A stretch of DNA of 64,000 bases. It comes from Kitasatospora cineracea (lineage in GTDB: Bacteria; Actinomycetota; Actinomycetes; Streptomycetales; Streptomycetaceae). Below are positions 9,043 through 17,183 of this stretch, one piece after another. Under the pieces are notes generated by a model that did not search any database, was not told where the DNA came from, and saw nothing but the letters and a program-made list of their open reading frames with translations. The stretch spans positions 2,976,001-3,040,000 of the forward strand of contig NZ_RJVJ01000001.1 in NCBI RefSeq assembly GCF_003751605.1. Direction: 5' to 3'. Position 1 is the stretch's first letter; each line of letters begins with the position of its first letter. The position numbers and the translations under genes are program-made.

Positions 9043-9717
9043 GTGACGAGCCGCCCCAGCCCCGCCCCGACCCCCGCCTCCGCCCCGGCCCCCGCTCCCG
9101 CCCCGGCCCCCGGCGCCCGGCAGGCGCAGAAGCGGGCCAGCCGCCGCGCCCTGCTGGACGCCGCCCTCGGGCTGCTGGCCGAGCAGAACCTGAGCGGCCT
9201 GGGGGTGCGCGAGGTGACCCGGGCCGCGGGCCTCTCGCCGGCCGGGTTCTACCGGCACTTCGCGGACCTCGCGGAGCTCGGCGTGGTGCTGGTGGAGGAG
9301 TCGCTGGCCAACCTGCACGGGATGATCCGGGCGGTGTTCGCGGGCAGCGGCGAGGCCGAGCGGCTGATCGACCGCTCGGTCGAGGTGATCGCCGCGCACG
9401 TGGCCGAGCACCCCGCGTACATCCGCTTCCTGGCCCGCGAGCGGCACGGCGGGGTGAAGCCGGTCCGGGATGCCGTGGCGGCCGAACTCGACCGCTTCGC
9501 CGAGGAGTTGGCGGCCCTGCTGGCCGTCCAGCCGGACACCGCCGACTGGTCGGCGCGGGACCGGCGGATGCTGGCCGAGCTGTACGTGGACCGGATGGTG
9601 TCCACCGCGCTGGCGCTGGTCGAGGCGGACGCGGCGGAGCGGGCGGCGATCGCCCGGACGGTGCGGACCCAGTTGCGGCTGATCAACCTGGGCAGCCGCC
9701 ACTGGACGGCCGACTGA
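9043..9717 (+). CDS. TetR family regulator, FabR-like
   Basis: 224 aa from GTG 9043. After a Pro/Ala-rich tail of about 25 residues comes a TetR helix-turn-helix (ALLDAALGLLAEQNLSGLGV, then RAAGLSPAGFYRHFADLAEL). The helix following the HTH and the C-terminal LRLINLGSRHW resemble FabR, the repressor of unsaturated fatty acid synthesis. No desaturase or fab gene is adjacent, so a lipid-related role is only family inference. The two AACGANTGTT boxes just upstream are probably its own sites. Downstream, a new promoter starts the protease gene. Confidence 0.85.
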   Translation: MTSRPSPAPTPASAPAPAPAPAPGARQAQKRASRRALLDAALGLLAEQNLSGLGVREVTRAAGLSPAGFYRHFADLAELGVVLVEESLANLHGMIRAVFAGSGEAERLIDRSVEVIAAHVAEHPAYIRFLARERHGGVKPVRDAVAAELDRFAEELAALLAVQPDTADWSARDRRMLAELYVDRMVSTALALVEADAAERAAIARTVRTQLRLINLGSRHWTAD

Positions 9718-9742
9718 CGGGGCGTCAGGGGCGGCCGCACTC

Positions 9743-9771
9743 TTGACACCGTGTCATGGGCGCGCCAATTT
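9743..9771 (+). promoter_or_regulatory. Predicted promoter of the secreted protease
   Basis: TTGACA (9743-9748), a 17-bp spacer and CAATTT (9766-9771) stand 45 bp before the protease ATG at 9816. Confidence 0.6.
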
Positions 9772-9815
9772 GGGGGAACCCCAGTGGTACCCCCACACCC
9801 TCGAGAGGCACCCCC

Positions 9816-10634
9816 ATGAAGAAGCCGCTCACCGGTGCGCTCTGCGCGCTGACCCTCGCCGGGGCCACCGCCCTGGCGACCGCAGCCCCCGCGTCCGCCG
9901 CCACCGTGACCTTCGCCGGCACCGTCGCGCTCAGCAACTGCTCCGGCTCCCTGGTGCGGATGCCCACCTCGGTCGACACCGACCCCGGGCTGATCCTCAC
10001 CAACGGCCACTGCCTGGAGACCGGCATGCCCGCCGCCGGGCAGGTGATCACCAACCGGTCGTCCACCCGCAGCTTCACCCTGCTCGGCTCCACCGGCAGC
10101 AGCCTCGGCACGGTGCGCGCCAACCGGGTCCTGTACTCGACGATGACCGACACCGACGTCACCCTCTACCGGCTGAGCACCAGCTACGCCACCATCAAGA
10201 GCCGCTACGGGATATCCCCGCTGACCATGTCCACCACCCACCCGGTGGCCGGCAGCGCGATCAAGGTGGTCTCCGGCTACTGGAAGAAGACGTACTCCTG
10301 CAACGTCGACGGCTTCGCCTACCGGCTCAAGGAGAGCAGCTGGACCTTCAAGGACTCGGTCCGCTACACCTCCGGCTGCGACATCATCGGCGGCACCTCC
10401 GGCTCCCCGGTGGTCGACGTGAACAGCGGCCAGGTCGTCGCCGTGAACAACACGATCAACGAGAGCGGCGAGAGCTGCACCCTCGACAACCCCTGCGAGG
10501 TCGACCAGAACGGCACCGTGACGGTCCACCAGGGCATCGGCTACGCCCAGGAGACGTACACCATCCCCAACTGCTTCGCCCCCGGCAACGTGCTCGACCT
10601 GACCCGGGCCGGCTGCGTGCTGCCCCGCCCCTGA
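9816..10634 (+). CDS. Secreted trypsin-like serine protease
   Basis: 272 aa from ATG 9816. A Sec signal peptide (MKKPLTGALCALTLAGATAL, cleavage after ASA near residue 29) is followed by an S1-type domain. The His of LTNGHC (His65), the Asp of TDTDVTLYRL (Asp114) and the Ser of GGTSGSP (Ser195) form the triad. Several Cys pairs suggest disulfides, as expected outside the cell. An in-frame upstream ATG at 9756 would hide the signal peptide and is rejected. It stands alone between its own promoter and a long terminator. Confidence 0.85.
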   Translation: MKKPLTGALCALTLAGATALATAAPASAATVTFAGTVALSNCSGSLVRMPTSVDTDPGLILTNGHCLETGMPAAGQVITNRSSTRSFTLLGSTGSSLGTVRANRVLYSTMTDTDVTLYRLSTSYATIKSRYGISPLTMSTTHPVAGSAIKVVSGYWKKTYSCNVDGFAYRLKESSWTFKDSVRYTSGCDIIGGTSGSPVVDVNSGQVVAVNNTINESGESCTLDNPCEVDQNGTVTVHQGIGYAQETYTIPNCFAPGNVLDLTRAGCVLPRP

Positions 10635-10653
10635 CCGCACTCCTCCCGTGACC

Positions 10654-10692
10654 GTGCAGCCGTCCGCGCATCCCCTCCGCGGACGGCTGCAC
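10654..10692 (+). terminator. Terminator hairpin after protease gene
   Basis: GTGCAGCCGTCCGCG (10654-10668) pairs perfectly with CGCGGACGGCTGCAC (10678-10692) across a 9-nt loop. Confidence 0.75.
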
Positions 10693-10710
10693 GTACGCCC
10701 GGGCCCTTCC

Positions 10711-10733
10711 TGAAGCAGTGAATCAGTGCTTCA
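10711..10733. promoter_or_regulatory. 23-bp operator palindrome before TetR gene
   Basis: TGAAGCA and TGCTTCA arms (7 bp) plus inner TGA/TCA form a dyad that is perfect except at three positions. It ends 9 bp before the TetR ATG, so a bound repressor would cover the start region. There is no evident ribosome site between it and the ATG, so a leaderless mRNA is possible. Confidence 0.6.
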
Positions 10734-10742
10734 ATCCTTGGT

Positions 10743-11339
10743 ATGGCCTACCGACGCACCCCCGCCGTCCAGGCCCGGCTGGACGACCGCCGCGAGACCG
10801 TCCTGCGGGCCGCCGCCGCCCTGCTCGCCGAACGCGGCTACGCCGGCTGCTCGGTGTCCGCCGTCGCCGAGCGCGCCGGCATCGCCACCGGCAGCGTCTA
10901 CCAGCACTTCACCGGCAAGACCGACCTCGCCGTCACCCTGTTCCGCACCGTCTGCGGACGCGAGATCACCGCCGTCACCGAGGCCGCCGAACGCGCCGCC
11001 GACCCGCTCGACGGCATCGCCGCCCTGGTCGCGACCTTCGCCGCCCGCGCCCTGCAGTCCCCCCGGCTCGCCTACGCGCTGCTCGCCGAACCCGCCGACC
11101 AGGACGTCGAAGCCGAACGCCTGGTCTTCCGCCGCGCCTTCCGCGACCTGATCGCCGGCCGGATCGACCGGGCCGCCGCCCTCGGTCAACTCCCCGCCCA
11201 GAACGCCGAACTGACCGCCGCCGCGATCGTCGGCGCGATCGGCGAGGCCCTGGTCGGACCGCTCACCGACGGCCGCCCGCCCGAGACCGTCCTGCCCGAC
11301 CTCGTCACCTTCACCCTGCGCGCCCTCGGAGGCCACTGA
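10743..11339 (+). CDS. TetR family regulator
   Basis: 198 aa. The N-terminal HTH (TVLRAAAALLAERGYAGCS, then ERAGIATGSVYQHFTGKTDL) is typical TetR; the C-terminal ligand domain is all-helical and not assignable. Its stop overlaps the start of the acyl-CoA dehydrogenase by one base (TGATG), so the two are translationally coupled. The palindrome at 10711-10733 is the obvious autoregulatory site, making this the likely repressor of the AidB-like gene, perhaps responding to an acyl-CoA. Confidence 0.88.
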   Translation: MAYRRTPAVQARLDDRRETVLRAAAALLAERGYAGCSVSAVAERAGIATGSVYQHFTGKTDLAVTLFRTVCGREITAVTEAAERAADPLDGIAALVATFAARALQSPRLAYALLAEPADQDVEAERLVFRRAFRDLIAGRIDRAAALGQLPAQNAELTAAAIVGAIGEALVGPLTDGRPPETVLPDLVTFTLRALGGH

Positions 11340-12970
11340 TGGCAACCACCCACGAGGTCACCAACCAGGTGCCCGACCCCTACGGCCACGACGTCGCCGC
11401 CGACCCCACCCTGCTGGCCGCCCTGCACCGGGCCGGCGCCGACTGGGCCGCCGACGAACTGCACGCCCTCGGCCGGCTGGCCGGCACCGAACAGGCCGCC
11501 GACTGGGCCCGGCTCGCCAACGACCACCCGCCCGTCCTGCGCACCCACGACCGCTACGGCCACCGCATCGACGAGGTCGAGTTCCACCCGTACTGGCACG
11601 AACTGATGCGCACCGCCGTCGAACACGGCCTGCACGCCGCCCCCTGGCGCGACGACCGCCCCGGCGCGCACACCGCCCGGGCCGCCAAGTTCTACGTCTG
11701 GGGCCAGGTCGAGGCCGGCCACACCTGCCCGGTCTCGATGACCTACGCCGCCGTCCCCGCCCTGCGCACCACCCCCGACCTCGCCGCCGCCTACGAACCG
11801 CTGCTCGCCGCCCGGGAGTACGACTTCGGCCTGCGCGAACCGCACGGCAAGCGCGGACTGATCGCCGGCATGTCGATGACCGAGAAGCAGGGCGGCTCCG
11901 ACGTCCGGGCCAACACCACCCGCGCCGTCCCCACCGCCGACGGCACCTACCGCCTCACCGGCCACAAGTGGTTCACCTCCGCCCCCATGTCGGACGTCTT
12001 CCTCACCCTCGCCCAGGCCCCCGGCGGCCTCTCCTGCTTCCTGCTGCCCCGCGTCCTGCCCGACGGCACCCGCAACGCGCTGCGCCTGCAGCGCCTCAAG
12101 GACAAGCTCGGCAACAAGTCCAACGCCTCCGCGGAACTCGAGTACGAGGACGCGACGGGCTGGCTGGTCGGCGAGGAGGGCCGCGGCGTGCGGACCATCA
12201 TCGAGATGGTCAACATGACCCGGCTCGACTGCACCACCGGCGCCGCCTCCGCGATGCGCCACGGCGCGCTGCGCGCCCTGCACCACGCCGGCCACCGGCG
12301 GGCCTTCGGCAAGGACCTGGTCGACCAGCCGCTGATGCGCAACGTCCTCGCCGACCTGGTCGTCGAGTCCGAGGCCGCCACCGCCGTCGCCATGCGGCTG
12401 GCCGAGGCCACCGACCGGGCCCTGGCCGGGGACGAGCAGGAGGCCCGGCTGCGCCGGCTCGGCCTGGCCGTCGCCAAGTACTGGGTCTGCAAGCGCGGCC
12501 CCGGCCACGCCGCCGAAGCGCTCGAGTGCCTCGGCGGCAACGGCTACGTCGAGGAGTCCGGCATGCCCCGGCTCTACCGGGAGGCCCCGCTGGTCTCCAT
12601 CTGGGAGGGCTCCGGCAACGTCGCCGCGCTCGACGCGCTGCGGGCGATGGCCCGCCAACCGGAGAGCGTGGCCGCCCTGTTCGCCGAACTCGACACCGCG
12701 AGCGGCCTCGACGCCCACTACGACACCGCCCTCGCCGACCTCCGCAAGGACCTCGCCGACCCCGAGCACCTCGAGTACCGCACCCGCCACCTGGTCGAAC
12801 GGCTCGCCCTCACCCTCCAGGCGTCCCTCCTGCTGCGCCACGGCCACCCCGCCGTCGCCGAAGCCTTCACCGCCACCCGCCTCGGCGGCCGCTCCGGCCT
12901 CGCCTACGGCACCCTGCCGACCGGCCTGGACACCGCCGCGATCCTCGGCCGGATCCCCGAACTGCCCTGA
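11339..12970 (+). CDS. AidB-like acyl-CoA dehydrogenase
   Basis: 543 aa, close to E. coli AidB (541 aa). Characteristic AidB-type segments are present: GMSMTEKQGGSDVRANTT, a GHKWFTSAPMSD flavin-site strand, GGLSCFLLPR, RLKDKLGNKSNAS and ECLGGNGYVEES followed by IWEGSGNV. The family binds FAD and has acyl-CoA dehydrogenase activity; E. coli AidB is linked to protection against alkylation damage. Start ATG 11339 overlaps the TetR stop. Longer in-frame starts would run back through the regulator gene and are rejected. An isovaleryl-CoA-type dehydrogenase role is equally possible. Confidence 0.9.
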   Translation: MATTHEVTNQVPDPYGHDVAADPTLLAALHRAGADWAADELHALGRLAGTEQAADWARLANDHPPVLRTHDRYGHRIDEVEFHPYWHELMRTAVEHGLHAAPWRDDRPGAHTARAAKFYVWGQVEAGHTCPVSMTYAAVPALRTTPDLAAAYEPLLAAREYDFGLREPHGKRGLIAGMSMTEKQGGSDVRANTTRAVPTADGTYRLTGHKWFTSAPMSDVFLTLAQAPGGLSCFLLPRVLPDGTRNALRLQRLKDKLGNKSNASAELEYEDATGWLVGEEGRGVRTIIEMVNMTRLDCTTGAASAMRHGALRALHHAGHRRAFGKDLVDQPLMRNVLADLVVESEAATAVAMRLAEATDRALAGDEQEARLRRLGLAVAKYWVCKRGPGHAAEALECLGGNGYVEESGMPRLYREAPLVSIWEGSGNVAALDALRAMARQPESVAALFAELDTASGLDAHYDTALADLRKDLADPEHLEYRTRHLVERLALTLQASLLLRHGHPAVAEAFTATRLGGRSGLAYGTLPTGLDTAAILGRIPELP

Positions 12971-12977
12971 CGGGCGG

Positions 12978-14192
12978 TCAGTGGTCCGGGCCGGGCAGCA
13001 CCAGGCGGGCCGAGGCGCCGCCGTCCGGGTGGTTGGCCAGCTCCAGCCGGGCGCCGACCGCCTCGGCGTGGCCCTGGGCGATGGTGAGGCCCAGGCCGTG
13101 GCCGCCGCCGCGCTCGCGGGCCCCGGTGCGGAAGCGGCGGGGGCCCTCGCGGAGCACCTCCTCCGGGTAGCCGGGGCCGTGGTCGCGGACGGTGACGGCG
13201 GTGCCCTCGGCGCTGACCAGGACCGGCGGGCGGCCGTGCCGGTGGGCGTTGGCGAGCAGGTTGGCCAGCACCCGCTCGAAGCGGCGCGGGTCGGTGCTGA
13301 CCACCGCGTCGGTGGCGATCCGCAGCTCGGCCCCGGTGCCGGCGGCGACCACCGCCCGGGACAGCAGCGGCCCCAGCGGCAGGTCGGCCGGCTCCGGCGG
13401 ATCGGCCCCGGAGTCCAGCCGGGAGACCTCCAGCAGGTCCTCGGTCAGATCGCGCAGGGCGCGCACCCGGTTGCGGACCAGCTCGGTCGGCCGGCCCGGC
13501 GGCAGCAGCTCGGACGCGGTCAGCAGACCGGTCAGCGGGGTGCGCAGCTCGTGCGCCACGTCGGCGGTGAAGCGCTGCTCGCCCGCCAGCCGGCTGCGCA
13601 GCGCCGCGGACATCGAGTCGACCGCGGCGGCCAGCTCGGCCACCTCGTCGCGGGGCCGGCCCAGCGGCCCGATCCGGGCGTCCGGGTCGCCCCGGGCGAT
13701 GGTGCGGGCGGTGCGGGCGGCGGTGCGCAGCCGGCTGCTGATCCGGTCGGCGGCCAGCACCCCGGCCAGCACGGTGACCAGGACGGACAGCGCGGCGCCG
13801 ACCGCCACGGCGCGGTCCAGGTCGGCGATCGCCCGGGCGTCCCCGGCGTAGTCCATCCGCACCGACAGCACCCGCCCGTCGGCGCCCGCGGCCGCCCACA
13901 TCGCGGGGCCGTTCGGGCCGGGGGCGAGCACCGAGCCCTGCCGGCCGCGCTCGGCGAGCCGGCGCAGGTCGGCGGGCAGCGCCGGGTCGTCGGCGGCGGC
14001 GTGCCAGCCCGCGACCAGGTCGCCGGTGGCGTCGTAGCCGGTGAGCACCGAGTCCAGGGCGGCCGTCGCGGACGTGCGGGCCTGGTCGGTGTGCTGGCGC
14101 ACCGACGCCTGGTGGACCAGGACGCCCACCGCGAGCGCGACCAGGCAGGAGACCAGCGCGATCACGGCGGCGATCTGCCGCCGGAGCGTCAC
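12978..14192 (-). CDS. Sensor histidine kinase, CseC-like
   Basis: 404 aa from GTG 14192, which overlaps the response regulator stop (GTGA). It has an N-terminal TM helix (AAVIALVSCLVALAVGVLV), an extracytoplasmic sensor of about 110 residues, a second TM, a HAMP segment, then the dimerisation helix with phospho-accepting His (TADVAHELRTPL) and an ATPase domain (NLLANAHRHG, VRDHGPGYP, GGHGLGLTI). With the upstream regulator and lipoprotein it matches the gene order cseA-cseB-cseC of the Streptomyces envelope-stress system. Partner and order are seen; the envelope-stress role is inferred. It converges with the AidB-like gene after 7 bp. Confidence 0.88.
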   Translation of the reverse strand: MTLRRQIAAVIALVSCLVALAVGVLVHQASVRQHTDQARTSATAALDSVLTGYDATGDLVAGWHAAADDPALPADLRRLAERGRQGSVLAPGPNGPAMWAAAGADGRVLSVRMDYAGDARAIADLDRAVAVGAALSVLVTVLAGVLAADRISSRLRTAARTARTIARGDPDARIGPLGRPRDEVAELAAAVDSMSAALRSRLAGEQRFTADVAHELRTPLTGLLTASELLPPGRPTELVRNRVRALRDLTEDLLEVSRLDSGADPPEPADLPLGPLLSRAVVAAGTGAELRIATDAVVSTDPRRFERVLANLLANAHRHGRPPVLVSAEGTAVTVRDHGPGYPEEVLREGPRRFRTGARERGGGHGLGLTIAQGHAEAVGARLELANHPDGGASARLVLPGPDH

Positions 14193-14908
14193 GGCGTCCG
14201 CCGCAGCTTGTAGCCGAAGCCCCGGACGGTCTCGATCCGGGCGGCGCCGATCTTCGCCCGCAGCCGCTGGACGTGCACGTCGACCACCCGGCTGTCGGCG
14301 CCCCAGGAGTAGTCCCAGACCCGCTCCAGCAGGGTCTGGCGCTCCATCACCACGCCCGGCGCGGCGGTGAACTCCAGCAGCAGCCGCAGCTCGGTCGGGG
14401 TGAGCGGCACCGGGCGCCCGGCCACCTTGACCTCCATCGCGCCGGTGTCCACCTCCAGGTCGTCGATCACCCGCACCGGGTGCGCCGGGCCCGGGACGGC
14501 GGCGGGGGAGGGCGGGTCCGGCTCGAAGGAGGTGCGCCGCAGCACGCTGCGGATCCGGGCCACCAGCACCGCGGTCTCGAACGGCTTGACCACGTAGTCG
14601 TCGGCGCCCGCCTCCAGGCCGGAGATCACGTCGATCGGCTCGGTGCGGGCCGACATCATCAGGATCGGCAGCCGGCTCTCCTCGCGGATCCGCCGGCACA
14701 GCCCGACCCCGTCCAGCAGCGGCAGCATCACGTCGAGCAGCAGCAGGTCCGGCGGGGCGGCGCGGAAGCGCTCCAGGCCCTCCAGGCCGTCGCCCGCGGT
14801 GTCCACGGGGAAGCCGTAGCGTTCCAGGGCGAGCTGGGTGGTCTCGCGGATCACCTCGTCGTCCTCGACCAGCAGGATGCGCGGGGCGCCGGGCACGGGA
14901 GTGGTCAT
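14189..14908 (-). CDS. OmpR/PhoB-type response regulator, CseB-like
   Basis: 239 aa from ATG 14908. The receiver domain (ILLVEDDEVIRETTQLALER, phospho-Asp in LLLLDVMLP, Lys in YVVKPFE) is followed by a winged-helix DNA-binding domain (PLTPTELRLLLEF, RVVDVHVQRLRAKIG, RGFGYKLR). It is strikingly like CseB over its full length. The start overlaps the lipoprotein stop (ATGA) and the stop overlaps the kinase start. In the described system CseB activates sigE, but no ECF sigma gene lies here, so its targets must be elsewhere. Confidence 0.9.
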   Translation of the reverse strand: MTTPVPGAPRILLVEDDEVIRETTQLALERYGFPVDTAGDGLEGLERFRAAPPDLLLLDVMLPLLDGVGLCRRIREESRLPILMMSARTEPIDVISGLEAGADDYVVKPFETAVLVARIRSVLRRTSFEPDPPSPAAVPGPAHPVRVIDDLEVDTGAMEVKVAGRPVPLTPTELRLLLEFTAAPGVVMERQTLLERVWDYSWGADSRVVDVHVQRLRAKIGAARIETVRGFGYKLRRTP

Positions 14909-15729
14909 CGGGTCCTCGTCGGAACGGGCCGGACGGCACCGCCGCCCGGGGCGGCCGGGGCCGGGGCGACGGTCGGCCCGGCGGCCGGGGGAGCGGTCGG
15001 GGTGGCACTGGGGACGGGCGTCGGCGCGATCAGCACCACCGACCCGCAGGTCTCGACCGGCGGGCAGCCGGAGACGTCCACGCCCGGGCCGAGCACCTTG
15101 ACCCGCTGGTCGACCAGGACCAGCCGGTCCTCGCTCCAGCGGTAGGTGAGGCTGCTCTCGACGGACGGGGCGGTGGGCTCGCGGACGATCAGGTCGGTGC
15201 CGACCGTCTCGGCGCCGAAGCTCGGCAGCACCGCCACGGCCAGCACCGGCAGCACCCGGCGGGCGCGCAGGGCGTAGACGTGCAGCACGGCCCGCGGCGC
15301 GTCGGGGGCCGCGTCGAACAGCACGGCGGTCAGCAGCTCGGGGCTGCCGTCCCCGTCGAGGTCGCGGTACTGGGCGGGGCGGACCTCGCAGCCGGTGCAC
15401 CCGTGCTCCAGGGCGGCCCGCTCCTCCGGGCCGAGGGCCGGGTCGGCGGCGAGCACCGTCCGGGCGTCGGTCCCGGCCAGGGTGTCGGCCGCCAGTCCGG
15501 GCAGCGGGACGGGCGCCTCCCGTCCGTCCCGCTGCCCGGGCTGGACGATCGGCACGGGGGACGGCAGGGACGGCCACAGCGGCTGCGGGCTCGGGTGCGA
15601 GCGGACCGGCCGGGCCGCCCCGGCGTCCTCCAGCGCGCCGGGCGACCGGCAGCCGGTGGCGGCGAGGAGCACCGGCAGGCCGAGCAGGACGCACCTGAGC
15701 AGGGCGGGGCGGAGGGGCCGGGTCCTCAC
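14905..15729 (-). CDS. Lipoprotein, CseA-like position
   Basis: 274 aa from GTG 15729. A basic N-terminus and hydrophobic stretch end in the lipobox LLAATGC, so the mature protein is tethered outside the membrane. The body has an FG-GAP/EF-like turn (YRDLDGDGSPELL) and a Pro/Thr/Ala-rich C-terminus. It is first in an operon with the two-component pair (ATGA overlap), the position held by CseA, a lipoprotein negative modulator of the CseBC signal. Sequence identity to CseA is not evident, so the analogy rests on position and type. Confidence 0.75.
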   Translation of the reverse strand: MRTRPLRPALLRCVLLGLPVLLAATGCRSPGALEDAGAARPVRSHPSPQPLWPSLPSPVPIVQPGQRDGREAPVPLPGLAADTLAGTDARTVLAADPALGPEERAALEHGCTGCEVRPAQYRDLDGDGSPELLTAVLFDAAPDAPRAVLHVYALRARRVLPVLAVAVLPSFGAETVGTDLIVREPTAPSVESSLTYRWSEDRLVLVDQRVKVLGPGVDVSGCPPVETCGSVVLIAPTPVPSATPTAPPAAGPTVAPAPAAPGGGAVRPVPTRTR

Positions 15730-15788
15730 GTCGCGGGGCGCCTTTCGGTCGGCGGGCGGGGGCGCAGCCAGTCTGCACCACCGGGAAC

Positions 15789-15823
15789 GGCCGCCCGCCG
15801 CCCCGGTGGGACGGCGGGCGGCC
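15789..15823. terminator. Hairpin after sortase gene
   Basis: GGCCGCCCGCCG (15789-15800) and CGGCGGGCGGCC (15812-15823) form a perfect 12-bp stem with an 11-nt loop. It separates the sortase unit from the two-component operon. Confidence 0.6.
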
Positions 15824-15839
15824 CGCGGCCGGCGGCGGG

Positions 15840-16523
15840 TCAGGACCCGGCCGGCAGCGGGTCGGCGAAGACCACGATGTTGTCGGAGTAGTGGCCGTTG
15901 CCGCCGAGGGTGCCGCCGCAGGTGACCAGCCGCAGCTGCGGGCCCGCGGTGGCGCCGTACACCAGCTCGGTGGGGAACGCGTCCTTGGCGTACTGGTGCA
16001 GCTCGCGCACCCGGTAGGAGAACGTGCTGCCGTCCTGCCGCCGGACGTCGACCCGGTCGCCCGGGCGCAGCCCCGGCAGGCCGTGGAACACCGCCGGGCC
16101 CTTGCGGGTGTCGTAGTGCCCGAGCAGGACGGTCGGCCCGTCCCCGCCGGGCACCGGCCCGTTGCGGTACCAGCCGACCTGCCCGGGCCGGTCGAGCGGC
16201 GGCACCTCCACGGTGCCGTCCGGGTTGAGGCCGACCCCCTGCACCGGCGCGTCCACCCCGATCCGGGGCACCAGCAGGCGCACCGGCGGCGAGGACGGCG
16301 CCGGGGCCGGCGCCGGTGCGCCTGTGGTGCTCGGGGCGGTGACCGGCGCCGCCGCGGCGACCGGCCGGGCCGGGCCGCTCACGGCGATCCGCACCGGCGC
16401 GGGCGCGGAGCCGCGGGAGGCCGCCACCGTCACCCCGCCGGCCAGCAGCAGCCCGACCGCCAGGGCCGGCGCCCACCAGCGGCGCCGGACCCGGCGGTGC
16501 GCACTAGCCGCGGGCGGCGGCAC
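15840..16523 (-). CDS. Class F sortase
   Basis: 227 aa from GTG 16523 (a start at 16559 is also possible). One N-terminal TM (WWAPALAVGLLLAGG) anchors an extracellular sortase domain: RIGVDAPVQGVGLNPDGT, catalytic His in VLLGHYDT, catalytic Cys in LRLVTCGG, and Asn/Ile near YSDNIVVF. These are the class F (actinobacterial) signatures. Sortases cleave a C-terminal sorting signal and transfer the protein to cell-wall precursor. The gene overlaps the 3' end of the neighbouring surface-protein gene, so that protein is the likely substrate. Confidence 0.88.
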   Translation of the reverse strand: MPPPAASAHRRVRRRWWAPALAVGLLLAGGVTVAASRGSAPAPVRIAVSGPARPVAAAAPVTAPSTTGAPAPAPAPSSPPVRLLVPRIGVDAPVQGVGLNPDGTVEVPPLDRPGQVGWYRNGPVPGGDGPTVLLGHYDTRKGPAVFHGLPGLRPGDRVDVRRQDGSTFSYRVRELHQYAKDAFPTELVYGATAGPQLRLVTCGGTLGGNGHYSDNIVVFADPLPAGS

Positions 16524-16926
16524 GGCGTCGGACGACGAGCAGGCCGATCCCCGCCGCACCGGCCGCGGCCAGCCCGGCCCCGAGCACGAGCCCGGTCGCC
16601 GAACCGCCGTCGACCGCCCCTTCGCCGGTCTGCGCCCCGCCCTTGGGCAGGGCGGCGCTCCCGCCGCCCGTTCCGCCCCAGCGGACCCCGGGCGCCCCGG
16701 CCGGGGCGGGGGTGACCGCGGGGGTGACCGCGGGCGTGGGCGTGGCGGTGGCGGGCGCCGGGGCGGGGGTGGCCGAGGCGGCGGGGGCGACGGTGGGGGT
16801 GGGGACGGGGGCCGGGCTGCCGGCGTCGGCGAACGCGACGGCGCCCGGCAGGGCGAGCACCCCGGCGGCGACGGCCGGGACCAGGGCGAGCCGCAGCGCG
16901 CGGCGGACGGACGTGGTGCGTGACAT
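16504..16926 (-). CDS. Surface protein with non-canonical sorting signal
   Basis: 140 aa from ATG 16926, with GGGGAGG 6 bases upstream. A signal peptide (LRLALVPAVAAGVLALPGAV, then AFA) is followed by a Pro/Ala/Thr-rich stalk of about 70 residues. The C-terminus reads LPKGGAQTGEG, then a hydrophobic helix and RRRAAARG. That is the architecture of a sortase substrate, but the motif is not LPXTG. The co-transcribed class F sortase probably recognises it. There is no globular domain, so it may be a wall spacer or a carrier with short function-free stalk. Confidence 0.7.
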   Translation of the reverse strand: MSRTTSVRRALRLALVPAVAAGVLALPGAVAFADAGSPAPVPTPTVAPAASATPAPAPATATPTPAVTPAVTPAPAGAPGVRWGGTGGGSAALPKGGAQTGEGAVDGGSATGLVLGAGLAAAGAAGIGLLVVRRRAAARG

Positions 16927-17183
16927 CGGGAACCTCCCCTTGGGCGTCCCCCGCGGCCGGGTCGGCCGCGGATCGACGCCGCTCACGCTAGGAACCCCGC
17001 CCCTCGGCCGGCCGCCGGCTCCGTAACGGCCACCGCCCGGCTCTGTAACGGTCCGCCGCCGGGCGGGAGGGGACCGGTCGAGGGCCGCCGGAGCGCGGGC
17101 CTTCCGGCGGCGGGCGCCCGGATAAGCGCTGCTAGCGTGGCCGCAGTTCTGTCCCCGTGATGTGGTGAAGGGTTGCGCCCGCG

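Noticed and set aside
12978..15729. Canonical sigE-cseABC locus
   Set aside because: No ECF sigma gene precedes the lipoprotein gene; upstream is a terminator and a sortase gene.
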